DNA of 56,037 nucleotides from an uncultured Opitutia bacterium. GTDB lineage: Bacteria > Verrucomicrobiota > Verrucomicrobiia > Opitutales > Puniceicoccaceae. A model generated the notes under the pieces. It did not search any database and was not told where the DNA came from. It saw only the letters and a program-made list of their open reading frames with translations. A program made the position numbers and the translations under genes. Numbering within the stretch: position 1 is the first letter of the stretch; every line of letters starts with the position of its first letter. Below are positions 42,449 through 51,845 of the stretch, one piece after another. The stretch lies in assembly GCA_913056175.1 (NCBI GenBank), contig CAJXLM010000015.1, positions 1 to 56,037 on the forward strand, in the 5' to 3' direction.

Positions 42449-43633
42449 ATGAAGCACTACTCCGTCATCGTCATCGGCTGCGGGGGCCTTGGCTCCTCGG
42501 CGCTCTACTGGCTCTCCCGCGAGCTCGGGGGATCCGTCCTCGGTCTCGAGCAGTTCGCGCTCGGCCATGCGAACGGCGGTTCGCAGGACCATTCGCGGAT
42601 CATCCGGCTCGCCCAGCACGAGGAGCCCTACGCGGCCCTCGCGCCGCACGCGTACGAGGCCTTCCACACGGCGGAAGAGGAGGGCGGGCTGCAGGTCGTC
42701 CACAAGACCGGCGGACTCATTGTCGAGGATCCGGAGCACCGCGATGCGGCCACCGTGGGCAAGCGGAACATCGACGGGTATGTCGAGGCCTTCGAGGCTT
42801 TCGGGTTCGAGTACGAGCGGCTGGACGCGGCCGCACTCATGGAGCGCTACCCCCAGTGGCACTTGCGCGGGCACGAGCGGGCGGTCTTCCAGCGGGAGTC
42901 CGGGCTCGTCGATCCCGGCAAGGCGAACGCCCTGCACATTGCGTTGGCGCGGGCGCGGGGAGCCGCCGTCCGGGCGGAGTGCCCCGTGCGGGCGGTCGTC
43001 CCCGAGGCGGACAGCATCCGCGTGGAGACCGAGGACGAGACCTACCGGGCAGACCGGGTGGTCGTGGCGAGCGGCGCATGGACGAACCGGGTGCTCGCGG
43101 AAGCCGGTCTCCAGCTCCCGCTGACCGTGACCCAGGAGCAGGTCACCTACTACGCGACCCCGCACCTCCGCGACTTCGCGCCCGACCGCTTTCCCGTTTT
43201 CATGTGGCACGGCGCGCACAACTTCTACGGTTTCCCGGTGTACGGGGAGGTGGCCACTAAGCTCGGGCAGCATATGGGCGGGCACGAGACCACCGCGGAG
43301 ACGCGCACCTTCGAGCCGGACCCCGTCCGGCAGGAGCGCTACCGCAGCTTCCTGGCCGAGTATCTCCCCGGCTTTCTCGGGCCGGAGCTCTACTCGAAGA
43401 CCTGCCTCTACACGGTCCCCCCCGACCAGAACTTCATCATCGATACGCTGCCCGGCGAGGAGCGCATCAGCGTGGCGATCGGGGCCGGGCATGCCTACAA
43501 GTTCGCCGGGGCGATTGGGCGGGCCCTCTCCGAGCTGGCCCTGGACGGGCGGAGCACCCTGCCCATCGCCCCCTTCACCCTCGAGCGGCCCGCCATCACC
43601 GACCCCGGTTTCCAACGGGCTTTCCACGCCTGA
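42449..43633 (+). CDS. Sarcosine oxidase-like FAD-dependent amine oxidase
   Basis: A 394-residue monomeric flavoprotein of the MSOX/N-methyltryptophan oxidase family, which oxidise N-methyl or cyclic amines with O2. The FAD site is VIVIGCGGLGSSALYWL at the N-terminus, HSRIIRLAQHEEPY near residue 48 carries the conserved Arg, and TCLYTVPPDQNFIIDTLP near 314-331 has the Cys that binds FAD covalently in MSOX. Substrate could be sarcosine, dimethylglycine, pipecolate or a related amine. It heads a set with a Rieske oxygenase 176 bp downstream. Confidence 0.85.
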   Translation: MKHYSVIVIGCGGLGSSALYWLSRELGGSVLGLEQFALGHANGGSQDHSRIIRLAQHEEPYAALAPHAYEAFHTAEEEGGLQVVHKTGGLIVEDPEHRDAATVGKRNIDGYVEAFEAFGFEYERLDAAALMERYPQWHLRGHERAVFQRESGLVDPGKANALHIALARARGAAVRAECPVRAVVPEADSIRVETEDETYRADRVVVASGAWTNRVLAEAGLQLPLTVTQEQVTYYATPHLRDFAPDRFPVFMWHGAHNFYGFPVYGEVATKLGQHMGGHETTAETRTFEPDPVRQERYRSFLAEYLPGFLGPELYSKTCLYTVPPDQNFIIDTLPGEERISVAIGAGHAYKFAGAIGRALSELALDGRSTLPIAPFTLERPAITDPGFQRAFHA

Positions 43634-43809
43634 GGGAGGACCGGCTGCCGCCATTCGTTGAGGGGAACGGAAGCATGACCGACCCACCGGAGAGCGCCTT
43701 CTGAGGAGGACGGCAGAGTGGACGGCTGTCTCGTGCACCGCCGCGGCTCCCCCGGGTACCCGCGCTTTTACCTTCCGCGAATTGTGAACCTACCATCGTT
43801 GCCAACCCC

Positions 43810-45147
43810 ATGAACCGCACACGCTACCGCACCCGACGCTACTCGGAAAACCCCACCGCCGCGGACTACACCCGCGAGGAGACCTACGCGCCCACCCGGG
43901 CACCCGTCGACCACGCCGTCACCCTCCTCCCGGAGGCCTATGCCTCCGACGAATTCTTCACCCTTGAGCGGGAGCGGGTCTTCACCCGGTCCTGGGTGGC
44001 CGTCGGCTGCCTTTCCCAAGTGGCCGAGCCCGGCCAGGTCCTCGTGGTGGAGGTGGCCGGACGCTCCGTCATCGTCGGCCGCAACAAGGCCGGGGAGCTG
44101 CGCGCCTTCCACAACGTGTGCCGCCATCGCGCCGCCAAGCTCCTCACGCAGGGGGCCCACCGCCTGCGGGGCAAGCGCATCCAGTGCCCCTACCACTGCT
44201 GGACCTACGACCTCGACGGCAAGTGCCTGGGCACCCCGCTCTTCGAGGGCTCGGACATCCCCGAGGACATGCAGGGCATTTTCGACATGGGCGGGGTGAA
44301 GGGTTTCGACAAGGCGGACTACGGCCTCCTGCCCGTGCAGGTCGACACCTGGGGCTTCTTCGTCTTCCTCAACCTCGATCCGCAGGCGGCCCCCCTCCGC
44401 GAGCAGCTCGGCGACCTCCCCGAGCGGCTCGGGGGCTATCGACTCGAGGAGTGGCAGGTCGTCGGTACCCGCGACTACGAGGTCGAGGCGAACTACAAGC
44501 TCATCGGGGAAAACTTCATGGAGTACTACCACCTGCCCTGGGTGCATCCGGAGCTGGTGAAGGTTTCCCGCATGGAGGACCACTACCGCTGGCAGGGGCC
44601 GGGACTGTACACCGGCATGTGCACCTCCCCCGTTTCCCGGAACACCGAGGCCGGCGGCTGGGAGGGCCTGCCCCCGATCGAGGGGCTCTCCGAGAGCGAT
44701 GGCCAGAGCGGGCGCTTCGTCTGGCTCTTCCCGAACACCGCCCTCGTCGTCCTCCCCAACCACTGCTTCGTGATCATCGCCCATCCCGAGGGTCCCGATT
44801 CCACCCGCGAGGAAACCATCCTCCTCGCCCATCCGGAATCCATGGCCGCGGAGGGATCCTCCGCGGCGATCGACCAGCTCGCCCACTTCTGGGACCTCGT
44901 CAACCAGCAGGACATCGAGATCGTCCAACGCGTCCAGGAGGGCATCGCCAATCCCGCCTACCGTGGAGGTCGGATGTGCTACCGCTTCGAGGAACCCCTC
45001 CACCGCTTCCAGAACATGGTCATCGACAAGATGGTCGGCGTGGAGCGGATCCCGCCCGGCGACGAGCAGACCGCCACGCCCATGTTCGTCGATCCGCCGA
45101 AGACCCGGGACTGGACCCGGCCGGCCCCGGGGGACGCGGTTGCCTGA
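43810..45147 (+). CDS. Rieske non-heme iron oxygenase (quaternary amine type)
   Basis: A 445-residue oxygenase alpha subunit. The Rieske cluster ligands are CRHRAA near residue 106 and CPYHCWTY near 127. The catalytic iron site is ENFMEYYHLPWVHPEL near 237, where Glu stands three residues before the first His, at the position of the bridging Asp. Glutamate there is known from carnitine monooxygenase CntA, and choline/betaine oxygenases form the same branch. Likely substrates are choline, carnitine or glycine betaine. A reductase partner is missing from the window, so electron supply must come from elsewhere. Confidence 0.85.
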   Translation: MNRTRYRTRRYSENPTAADYTREETYAPTRAPVDHAVTLLPEAYASDEFFTLERERVFTRSWVAVGCLSQVAEPGQVLVVEVAGRSVIVGRNKAGELRAFHNVCRHRAAKLLTQGAHRLRGKRIQCPYHCWTYDLDGKCLGTPLFEGSDIPEDMQGIFDMGGVKGFDKADYGLLPVQVDTWGFFVFLNLDPQAAPLREQLGDLPERLGGYRLEEWQVVGTRDYEVEANYKLIGENFMEYYHLPWVHPELVKVSRMEDHYRWQGPGLYTGMCTSPVSRNTEAGGWEGLPPIEGLSESDGQSGRFVWLFPNTALVVLPNHCFVIIAHPEGPDSTREETILLAHPESMAAEGSSAAIDQLAHFWDLVNQQDIEIVQRVQEGIANPAYRGGRMCYRFEEPLHRFQNMVIDKMVGVERIPPGDEQTATPMFVDPPKTRDWTRPAPGDAVA

Positions 45148-45208
45148 GGGGGCGCCCGGTCCCGCCGCACGCCGCCACACCGCCGATTTCCGCCCTCCCC
45201 GCACCGCC

Positions 45209-46648
45209 ATGGACCTCCCTTCCCCGCAGCTTGCCTGGATCGACGGACAACCGCTCCCCGCCCCCGGCGGGGCCACCTTTGCGACGGTCGACCCCTCCAC
45301 CGAGGAGGTCCTCGCGGAGGTCGCCCGCTGCGGCGAGGAGGCGGTGGACACTGCCGTCGCCGGGGCCCGGCGCGCCTTTCCCGGGTGGCGGGATCTCGCC
45401 CCGCCGGAGCGGGCCGGGCGGATCCGGGCGGTGGCCCGGGCGCTCGCCGGGCGCGCCGAGGAGTTCGCGCGGCTCGAGACCCTCGACACCGGCAAGCCCC
45501 TCTCCCTTGCCCGCTCAGAGGTGGACGGGACCGTCCGCTATCTCGACTACTACGCCGGTCTCGCCGACAAGATCCACGGCGAGAGCATCCCCCTCGGCCC
45601 CGGTTACCTGAACTACACCGTGCACGAGCCCGTCGGGGTGACCGGGCACATCGTGCCGTGGAACGCCCCGCTGAACATGGTCGGTCGCTCCCTCGGGCCG
45701 GCCCTCGCCGCGGGCAACACCGCGGTCGTCAAGCCCGCCGAGCAGACCCCCCTCACCGCCCTGCGCTTCGGGGCGCTCTGCCGGGAGGCGGGTCTTCCCG
45801 ACGGGGTGTACCAGGTCGTGCCCGGTTTCGGCACGGAGGCGGGGGCTGCCCTCGCCGCCCACCCGGGCATCGACTCGCTCACCTTTACGGGTTCGGTGGC
45901 GACGGGGCGGGCGGTGGCCCGGGCCTGCGCGGACCGGATCCGGCCGGTGGTCCTTGAGCTTGGGGGCAAGTCGCCGCAACTCGTCTTCGCGGACGCCGAC
46001 TTCGATACGGTGGCCGCGGAGGTAGCCAAGGGAATCTTTACCAACACCGGCCAATTCTGCGACGCCGGCTCGCGCCTGCTCGTGGAGGAGTCCGTCCGGG
46101 AGGCGCTGGTGGAGCGGCTGGTGGCCCGGGCCCACGCGGTGGACTGTGGGCCCGGAGGGGACGACCCGGATATGGGCCCGCTCATTTCCGCGGAGCAGCG
46201 GGACCGGGTGCGCGGCTTCCTCGCCCGCGGGGAGGCCGAGGGTGCCCGCCGGCTGGGGCCGGGTCCGGAGTCCGTCCCCAGGCGCGGCTACTTTGTCCCG
46301 CCCACGGTCTTCACGGGCGTCCGCCCGGACATGGCCATCGCCCGGGAGGAAATCTTCGGGCCGGTGCTCTGCGTGCAGGGCTTTCGCGACGAGGCCGAGG
46401 CGATCGCCCTCGCCAACGACACCTCGTACGGGCTCGCCGCGGGCATCCACACCCGCGATATCGACCGCGCCCATCGGCTCGCCGCCGCCCTCGAGGCTGG
46501 CTACGTGATGATCAACGAGTATTTCACCGGGGGCATTGGATCGCCGTTCGGAGGCTGGAAGGAAAGCGGGATCGGCCACGAGCGCGGACTCGAGGCGGTC
46601 CACAACTACACTCGCCTGAAGAACGTGGTGGTGCGGGTGGCGCGGTAG
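45209..46648 (+). CDS. Aldehyde dehydrogenase, betaine-aldehyde-type
   Basis: A 479-residue NAD(P)-dependent aldehyde dehydrogenase. The cofactor loop FTGSVATGRAV near residue 228, general-base Glu in VLELGGKSPQ near 250 and nucleophile Cys in NTGQFCDAGSR near 284 are in place. IFGPVLCV and SPFGGWKESGIGHERG complete the family set. Placed after the Rieske gene, it may oxidise betaine aldehyde formed from choline, or malic semialdehyde from carnitine cleavage. The start ATG 45209 lies 61 bp after the Rieske stop. It ends convergent to ccoI. Confidence 0.9.
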   Translation: MDLPSPQLAWIDGQPLPAPGGATFATVDPSTEEVLAEVARCGEEAVDTAVAGARRAFPGWRDLAPPERAGRIRAVARALAGRAEEFARLETLDTGKPLSLARSEVDGTVRYLDYYAGLADKIHGESIPLGPGYLNYTVHEPVGVTGHIVPWNAPLNMVGRSLGPALAAGNTAVVKPAEQTPLTALRFGALCREAGLPDGVYQVVPGFGTEAGAALAAHPGIDSLTFTGSVATGRAVARACADRIRPVVLELGGKSPQLVFADADFDTVAAEVAKGIFTNTGQFCDAGSRLLVEESVREALVERLVARAHAVDCGPGGDDPDMGPLISAEQRDRVRGFLARGEAEGARRLGPGPESVPRRGYFVPPTVFTGVRPDMAIAREEIFGPVLCVQGFRDEAEAIALANDTSYGLAAGIHTRDIDRAHRLAAALEAGYVMINEYFTGGIGSPFGGWKESGIGHERGLEAVHNYTRLKNVVVRVAR

Positions 46649-46768
46649 CAGGGTAGCGACCGCGGGGCCGGGGAAGGTCCCTGCCGGGGGAAGAGACGGC
46701 GGCGCGGGGAGGGGAGCAAGGTCAGCCAGCCCGGGCTCCTCCCGTACGCCCGTCGGCTCCGTTCCGAC

Positions 46769-49276
46769 TCAACCGCCTCCGCCGCCGCAACCGCAGCAGG
46801 GAGAGCAGGTTGTGGGCGCGGGCTCCTTGTCCGTCTCGGGCGCCGCGGTCCGTGGCCGGGCGCGGTCCCGGCCGCGGGCCCCCACGGTCCAGGCGGCCAG
46901 CCCGAGAGTGAGGAGGGAACTGATCGGCATGAGGACGGCGGCAAGGAGGGGATTCATCCATCCAAAGAGGCAGACGCCGATAGCGGCGAGGTTGTAGGCG
47001 ACGGCGAATCCGAAGACGAGGTGCAGCCCGCGCCGGCGCTCGGCGAAGACCCGGAAGAGCTGCCGGATGCCGCGCAGGTCGGTCCCGGTGAAGTAGAAGT
47101 CGGAGCGCTCCTCGAGCACGCCGCGGTCGAGCAGGGGGGTCGCCCGGGCGAGGGCCTCGTGGAAGGCGAGCGAATCGTTGAGGCCGTCTCCCACCATGAG
47201 GGCGGACCCGGGCGCGTGGGTGCGGATCCACTCCTGCTTTTCCTCCGGCCGGAGTCCACCGAGGGCGTGCTCGGGGGGGAGGCCGAGGTCCCCGGCCAGC
47301 TGGTGGACGGCCTCGGCACGATCGCCGCTGAGGATGGTGACCTCCCGGCCACCCCGCCGGAGGGCCTCGAGTTCCTCCCGGGCCCCGTGCCGGACCTGGT
47401 CGGTGAAGAAGAGGGTGGTGAGGGCTTCGCCCTCCCGGGCGAAGACGGCCCGGCTGCCGCCGGGGGCGGGAGCCGGGGGCGGGTCGGGGTTGTCGGGGTT
47501 TTCCCGGGCGGAATCCGGTGCTTCCGGTGTTCGCCAGCCGGCCTTGCCGAGCGACCACTCGGTGCCGTCGGCGGTGCGCAGGAGCAGACCCTCGCCGGGG
47601 ATTTCCGCGATGTGCGGGGGCGGGAAGGTGGGATCCTCCTCCGGCAGGCTCACCCGGCGGGCAAGGAGCGCCTCGCGCACGGTACGGGCGACGGGGTGGA
47701 GGCTCTCCTCCACGAGGAGCCGGAGGTGGGAGCGCTCTTCGGGGGAGAGCCGGTCGAGGACCCCCTCGTCCGTGAATCGGAGGGTCTCGAGGGTGAGGGT
47801 GCCGGTCTTGTCGAAGACGAGGTGCCGGATGGGGGCGAGCCGACTCCACACGGAGGCCTCCCGCAGGTACACGCCGAAGCGCCGCAGGCGGGCGGCCGCC
47901 AGTTCGTTGATCAGGGGGTAGGCGACCCCGAGCGAGCAGGGGCAGGAGACGACGAGGATGGAGAGGAAGACCTGCGCGCCCTGGACCCAGTCGCTGCCGA
48001 GCACACCCCAGCCGAGCCATCCGAGGGTGGAGATCAGGAGAACGGCGGCGAGGTAGACCTGGAGCACCCGCTCCATGAGCTGGTTGCGCGAGGCGTCCGG
48101 GCGGGTCTCGAGGAGGCGGTGGAGGAGGGATTGGTCCCAGCTCTCGAGGGCCCGGAAGGGGAGGGGTTGGCTGCCGGCGTGGAGGGCTCCGGACGGGGCC
48201 CGGCTGCCCTCCGGAAACACGCGGGGCTCGGGCTCGCCGTTGATGCTCTCGAGGCTGAGGGAGGCGGTTGCCCCGAGTTCGGCATCGGTCGGCAGGATCT
48301 GGCCGGGAGCGAGGATGAGCTCGGTACCGGGTTGGAGGGCCGAGGCGGCGATCCGTTCCCCCCCGGGCGTGGCGTAGGTGGATCGCGAGGGATCCTGCGA
48401 GCGGACGCGGTTGCGGTTGCGCTCGAGGGCCCGCTCGTGCACCCAGCGGCCGAGGAGCATGAGGAAGATGAAGACGGCGACGAAGTCGAAGTAGAGGAAG
48501 TGCTCGAGCCCGGCGGCGTAGCCGACCAACGAGCCGGCGTAGGCGGCGCTCACCCCGAGGGCGATGGGGAGGTCGATGGCAATGATGCCCCGCCGCAGGC
48601 CCCGCCAGGCCCGGACGACGAACCAGGTCCCCCCCACCGCGAAGGAAAGGCTCGCGAAGAGGGCGGAGAGCAGGGCGAAGAGCCCGGCGAAGGGAAAGTC
48701 CGCCTCCATGCCGAGGTACACCGGGAGGGTAAAGAGCATCGTGTTCATCGCGAGGGCCGCGCAGGTCCCGATGCGCACCCCGATCCGCTCGGTCTCCTGC
48801 CCGCTCTCCCCGGCAGGGGGTGCCACGGTGTAGCCGAGCTCCTTGATCTTCCGGAAGAAGGCCAGCACGCGGTCGGGTTGCTCCCGCCAGAATACCTCGA
48901 TCTGTCCGCGCTGCGGATGAATGCGGACCTCGCCGGGGATTCCGAGGCCGGTGAACACCTTCTCAATGACCCAGACACAGCCCACACAGGAAACCCCCTT
49001 GAGGTCGAGGAGGAGGTGGCGCGGCTTCCGGTCGCCGGCGTGCTTTTCCTCCTCGGTGGCGAGGAGATCCTCCAGCCAGTCGGTGTCGAGGGGCCGTAGG
49101 GCGGAGGAGCTGACCGGTTCCACGGAGCGGTCGCGCAGGTCGTAGAAGCGCTCGAGCTCGGTGCCCCGGAGCTGTCCGGCCACGTAGGCGCAGCCCCGGC
49201 AGCAGTATTCGCCGGTCTCCTCGGTAGGGAGGGGGGAGCCGCAGTGGGCGCAGGTGCGGAGGGTCTCGGGACTCAT
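46769..49276 (-). CDS. ccoI: Copper-type P1B ATPase of the cbb3 cluster
   Basis: An 835-residue P-type ATPase, expected to deliver copper for cbb3 oxidase assembly. The N-terminus has the paired-Cys zinc-ribbon CAHCG and YCCRGCAYV (residues 9-29) typical of CcoI/FixI, then an HMA domain with SCVGC near 95. The membrane copper motif CPC is in VVSCPCSLGVAYPL, phosphorylation in FDKTGTLT, the hinge in GDGLND. The TGE loop reads INGEPEP, with Thr replaced by Asn, and the C-terminus ends in CSPCCGCGGGGG, a probable metal site. It ends convergent to the aldehyde dehydrogenase, 120 bp apart. Confidence 0.92.
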   Translation of the reverse strand: MSPETLRTCAHCGSPLPTEETGEYCCRGCAYVAGQLRGTELERFYDLRDRSVEPVSSSALRPLDTDWLEDLLATEEEKHAGDRKPRHLLLDLKGVSCVGCVWVIEKVFTGLGIPGEVRIHPQRGQIEVFWREQPDRVLAFFRKIKELGYTVAPPAGESGQETERIGVRIGTCAALAMNTMLFTLPVYLGMEADFPFAGLFALLSALFASLSFAVGGTWFVVRAWRGLRRGIIAIDLPIALGVSAAYAGSLVGYAAGLEHFLYFDFVAVFIFLMLLGRWVHERALERNRNRVRSQDPSRSTYATPGGERIAASALQPGTELILAPGQILPTDAELGATASLSLESINGEPEPRVFPEGSRAPSGALHAGSQPLPFRALESWDQSLLHRLLETRPDASRNQLMERVLQVYLAAVLLISTLGWLGWGVLGSDWVQGAQVFLSILVVSCPCSLGVAYPLINELAAARLRRFGVYLREASVWSRLAPIRHLVFDKTGTLTLETLRFTDEGVLDRLSPEERSHLRLLVEESLHPVARTVREALLARRVSLPEEDPTFPPPHIAEIPGEGLLLRTADGTEWSLGKAGWRTPEAPDSARENPDNPDPPPAPAPGGSRAVFAREGEALTTLFFTDQVRHGAREELEALRRGGREVTILSGDRAEAVHQLAGDLGLPPEHALGGLRPEEKQEWIRTHAPGSALMVGDGLNDSLAFHEALARATPLLDRGVLEERSDFYFTGTDLRGIRQLFRVFAERRRGLHLVFGFAVAYNLAAIGVCLFGWMNPLLAAVLMPISSLLTLGLAAWTVGARGRDRARPRTAAPETDKEPAPTTCSPCCGCGGGGG

Positions 49277-49331
49277 GGGGAGGACGGGAGGGGAGGGGGC
49301 GCTTGCCGGAGCCGGATCGGCTGCCTCCGGC

Positions 49332-49532
49332 TCAATCGTGCCGAGTCCACTGGTCGGCGTGTTCCACTTCGATCTGCTCGGGGGGATTGTTCATAGCGAT
49401 GTAGACGTAGTAGATCGATGAGCTGGCCCCGGCGAGGAAGAGGGCGAGGATGAGGATCCAGGGGAGATGCCGCGCAAGGGCGGAGGGCGGGCCGGGGTCC
49501 GCGGTGCCGGGGGACGAGGGGGGCGGGTCCAT
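49332..49532 (-). CDS. Small membrane protein in the cbb3 assembly cluster
   Basis: A 66-residue protein with a proline-rich start, one membrane helix (LPWILILALFLAGASSSIYYVYI) and a short tail NNPPEQIEVEHADQW. It sits where FixH/CcoH lies in proteobacteria, between ccoG and ccoI, but is much shorter than FixH (about 150). Whether it is a reduced CcoH or a separate family cannot be told. It starts 7 bp after the ccoG stop and ends 55 bp before ccoI. Confidence 0.7.
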   Translation of the reverse strand: MDPPPSSPGTADPGPPSALARHLPWILILALFLAGASSSIYYVYIAMNNPPEQIEVEHADQWTRHD

Positions 49533-49539
49533 GGGGGAG

Positions 49540-50973
<1,434 letters not shown>

Positions 50974-51063
50974 AGGGGAGTCTCCTCGGGCGTGATCGTG
51001 GGCGGGTGACGGTGGGGCGGGAAGGGGACGCGGATGTCCGGGGGGCGGGAGTGCCCGGCGGCT

Positions 51064-51573
51064 TCAGGGAATGGCGTCGGGCTCGTGGTAGCTGAGGACG
51101 TAGGCGGTGACCTCCGCGACCCGCTTCGGCCCGAGGACGCCTCCCCAGGCGGCCATGCCGCTGCCGGCAATGCCCTCCTCGATCACCTTGTACACTCCGA
51201 TGGCGTCCTGCGGGTGCACCCACTCGGCGTCGGCGAGGTTGAAGCCGACCCCCCCCTCGAGCTCGGCCCCGTGACAGGCCACGCACACGGCGGTGTAGGT
51301 CTCTCGGCCGGCTGCCACCATGGCGGGATCCTCGCTCATTTCCCAGAGGTTGTCGTTGTCGAGCATGGCAAGGGTCGCCTCGAGATTCTTCTCCTGGATG
51401 ACGGCGAGCTGGCGGTCGAGCTTCTCCACGTCCGACTCGCCCACGTTCGACTGGAAGTAGAAGAACCAGTAGCCGACCGCGAAGACGATCGCTCCGTAGA
51501 GGGTGATGAGCCACCAGTTCGGCAGCCGCTGGTCGAACTCCTGGATGCCGTCGTACTCGTGGTCCATGAGCAC
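51064..51573 (-). CDS. ccoP: cbb3 oxidase cytochrome c subunit, monoheme CcoP-like
   Basis: A membrane-anchored cytochrome c. The membrane helix is LPNWWLITLYGAIVFAVGYWFFY, as in CcoP, and one heme motif CVACH lies near residue 105 (from the longest start); the second heme of canonical CcoP is missing. Axial Met is likely in GSGMAAWG. The frame is open from 51657, which would overlap ccoQ by 53 bp with no ribosome site. I start at GTG 51573, preceded by GGAGGAAGGA 10 bp upstream and 31 bp after the ccoQ stop. Confidence 0.85.
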   Translation of the reverse strand: MLMDHEYDGIQEFDQRLPNWWLITLYGAIVFAVGYWFFYFQSNVGESDVEKLDRQLAVIQEKNLEATLAMLDNDNLWEMSEDPAMVAAGRETYTAVCVACHGAELEGGVGFNLADAEWVHPQDAIGVYKVIEEGIAGSGMAAWGGVLGPKRVAEVTAYVLSYHEPDAIP

Positions 51574-51604
51574 GACGCCCGAGTCCTTCCTCCGGCGGCC
51601 GGCC

Positions 51605-51805
51605 TCAGTCTTTCCGCTCGTTTCCTTCGGTGTGTCTTGGTTCGGATTCATCGTCATCGAGGGGTAGGTGGGACAGGTATTCGCGGCGGGACTTCTTCAT
51701 GCGGACGATCCGGTAGAGGAAGTAGACGAAGATCCCGAAGCTCGCCACGAGGGCGAAGGCGGCCAAGCCGTTCTGGATCTCCGGAAGCTGGAGTCGCTGG
51801 AACAT
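51605..51805 (-). CDS. ccoQ: cbb3 oxidase small subunit CcoQ-like
   Basis: A 66-residue protein with one membrane helix (GLAAFALVASFGIFVYFLYRIVRM) and a charged tail RMKKSRREYLSHLPLDD, in the position of ccoQ between ccoO and ccoP. CcoQ stabilises the oxidase complex. Start ATG 51805 is 40 bp after the ccoNO stop. Confidence 0.85.
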   Translation of the reverse strand: MFQRLQLPEIQNGLAAFALVASFGIFVYFLYRIVRMKKSRREYLSHLPLDDDESEPRHTEGNERKD

Positions 51806-51845
51806 GAGGAAGGAGGGCCTTGGGCGGTCGGGGGGCTCGGTCGGA

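Noticed and set aside
43634-43809. Possible glycine riboswitch before the Rieske gene
   Set aside because: The gap has GGAGAG- and CAGAG-like strings, but I could not align the two-domain glycine aptamer core; no other structured element was evident.
51573-51657. Longer ccoP start at 51657
   Set aside because: It would overlap ccoQ by 53 bp with no ribosome site, while GTG 51573 has GGAGGAAGGA at good spacing.
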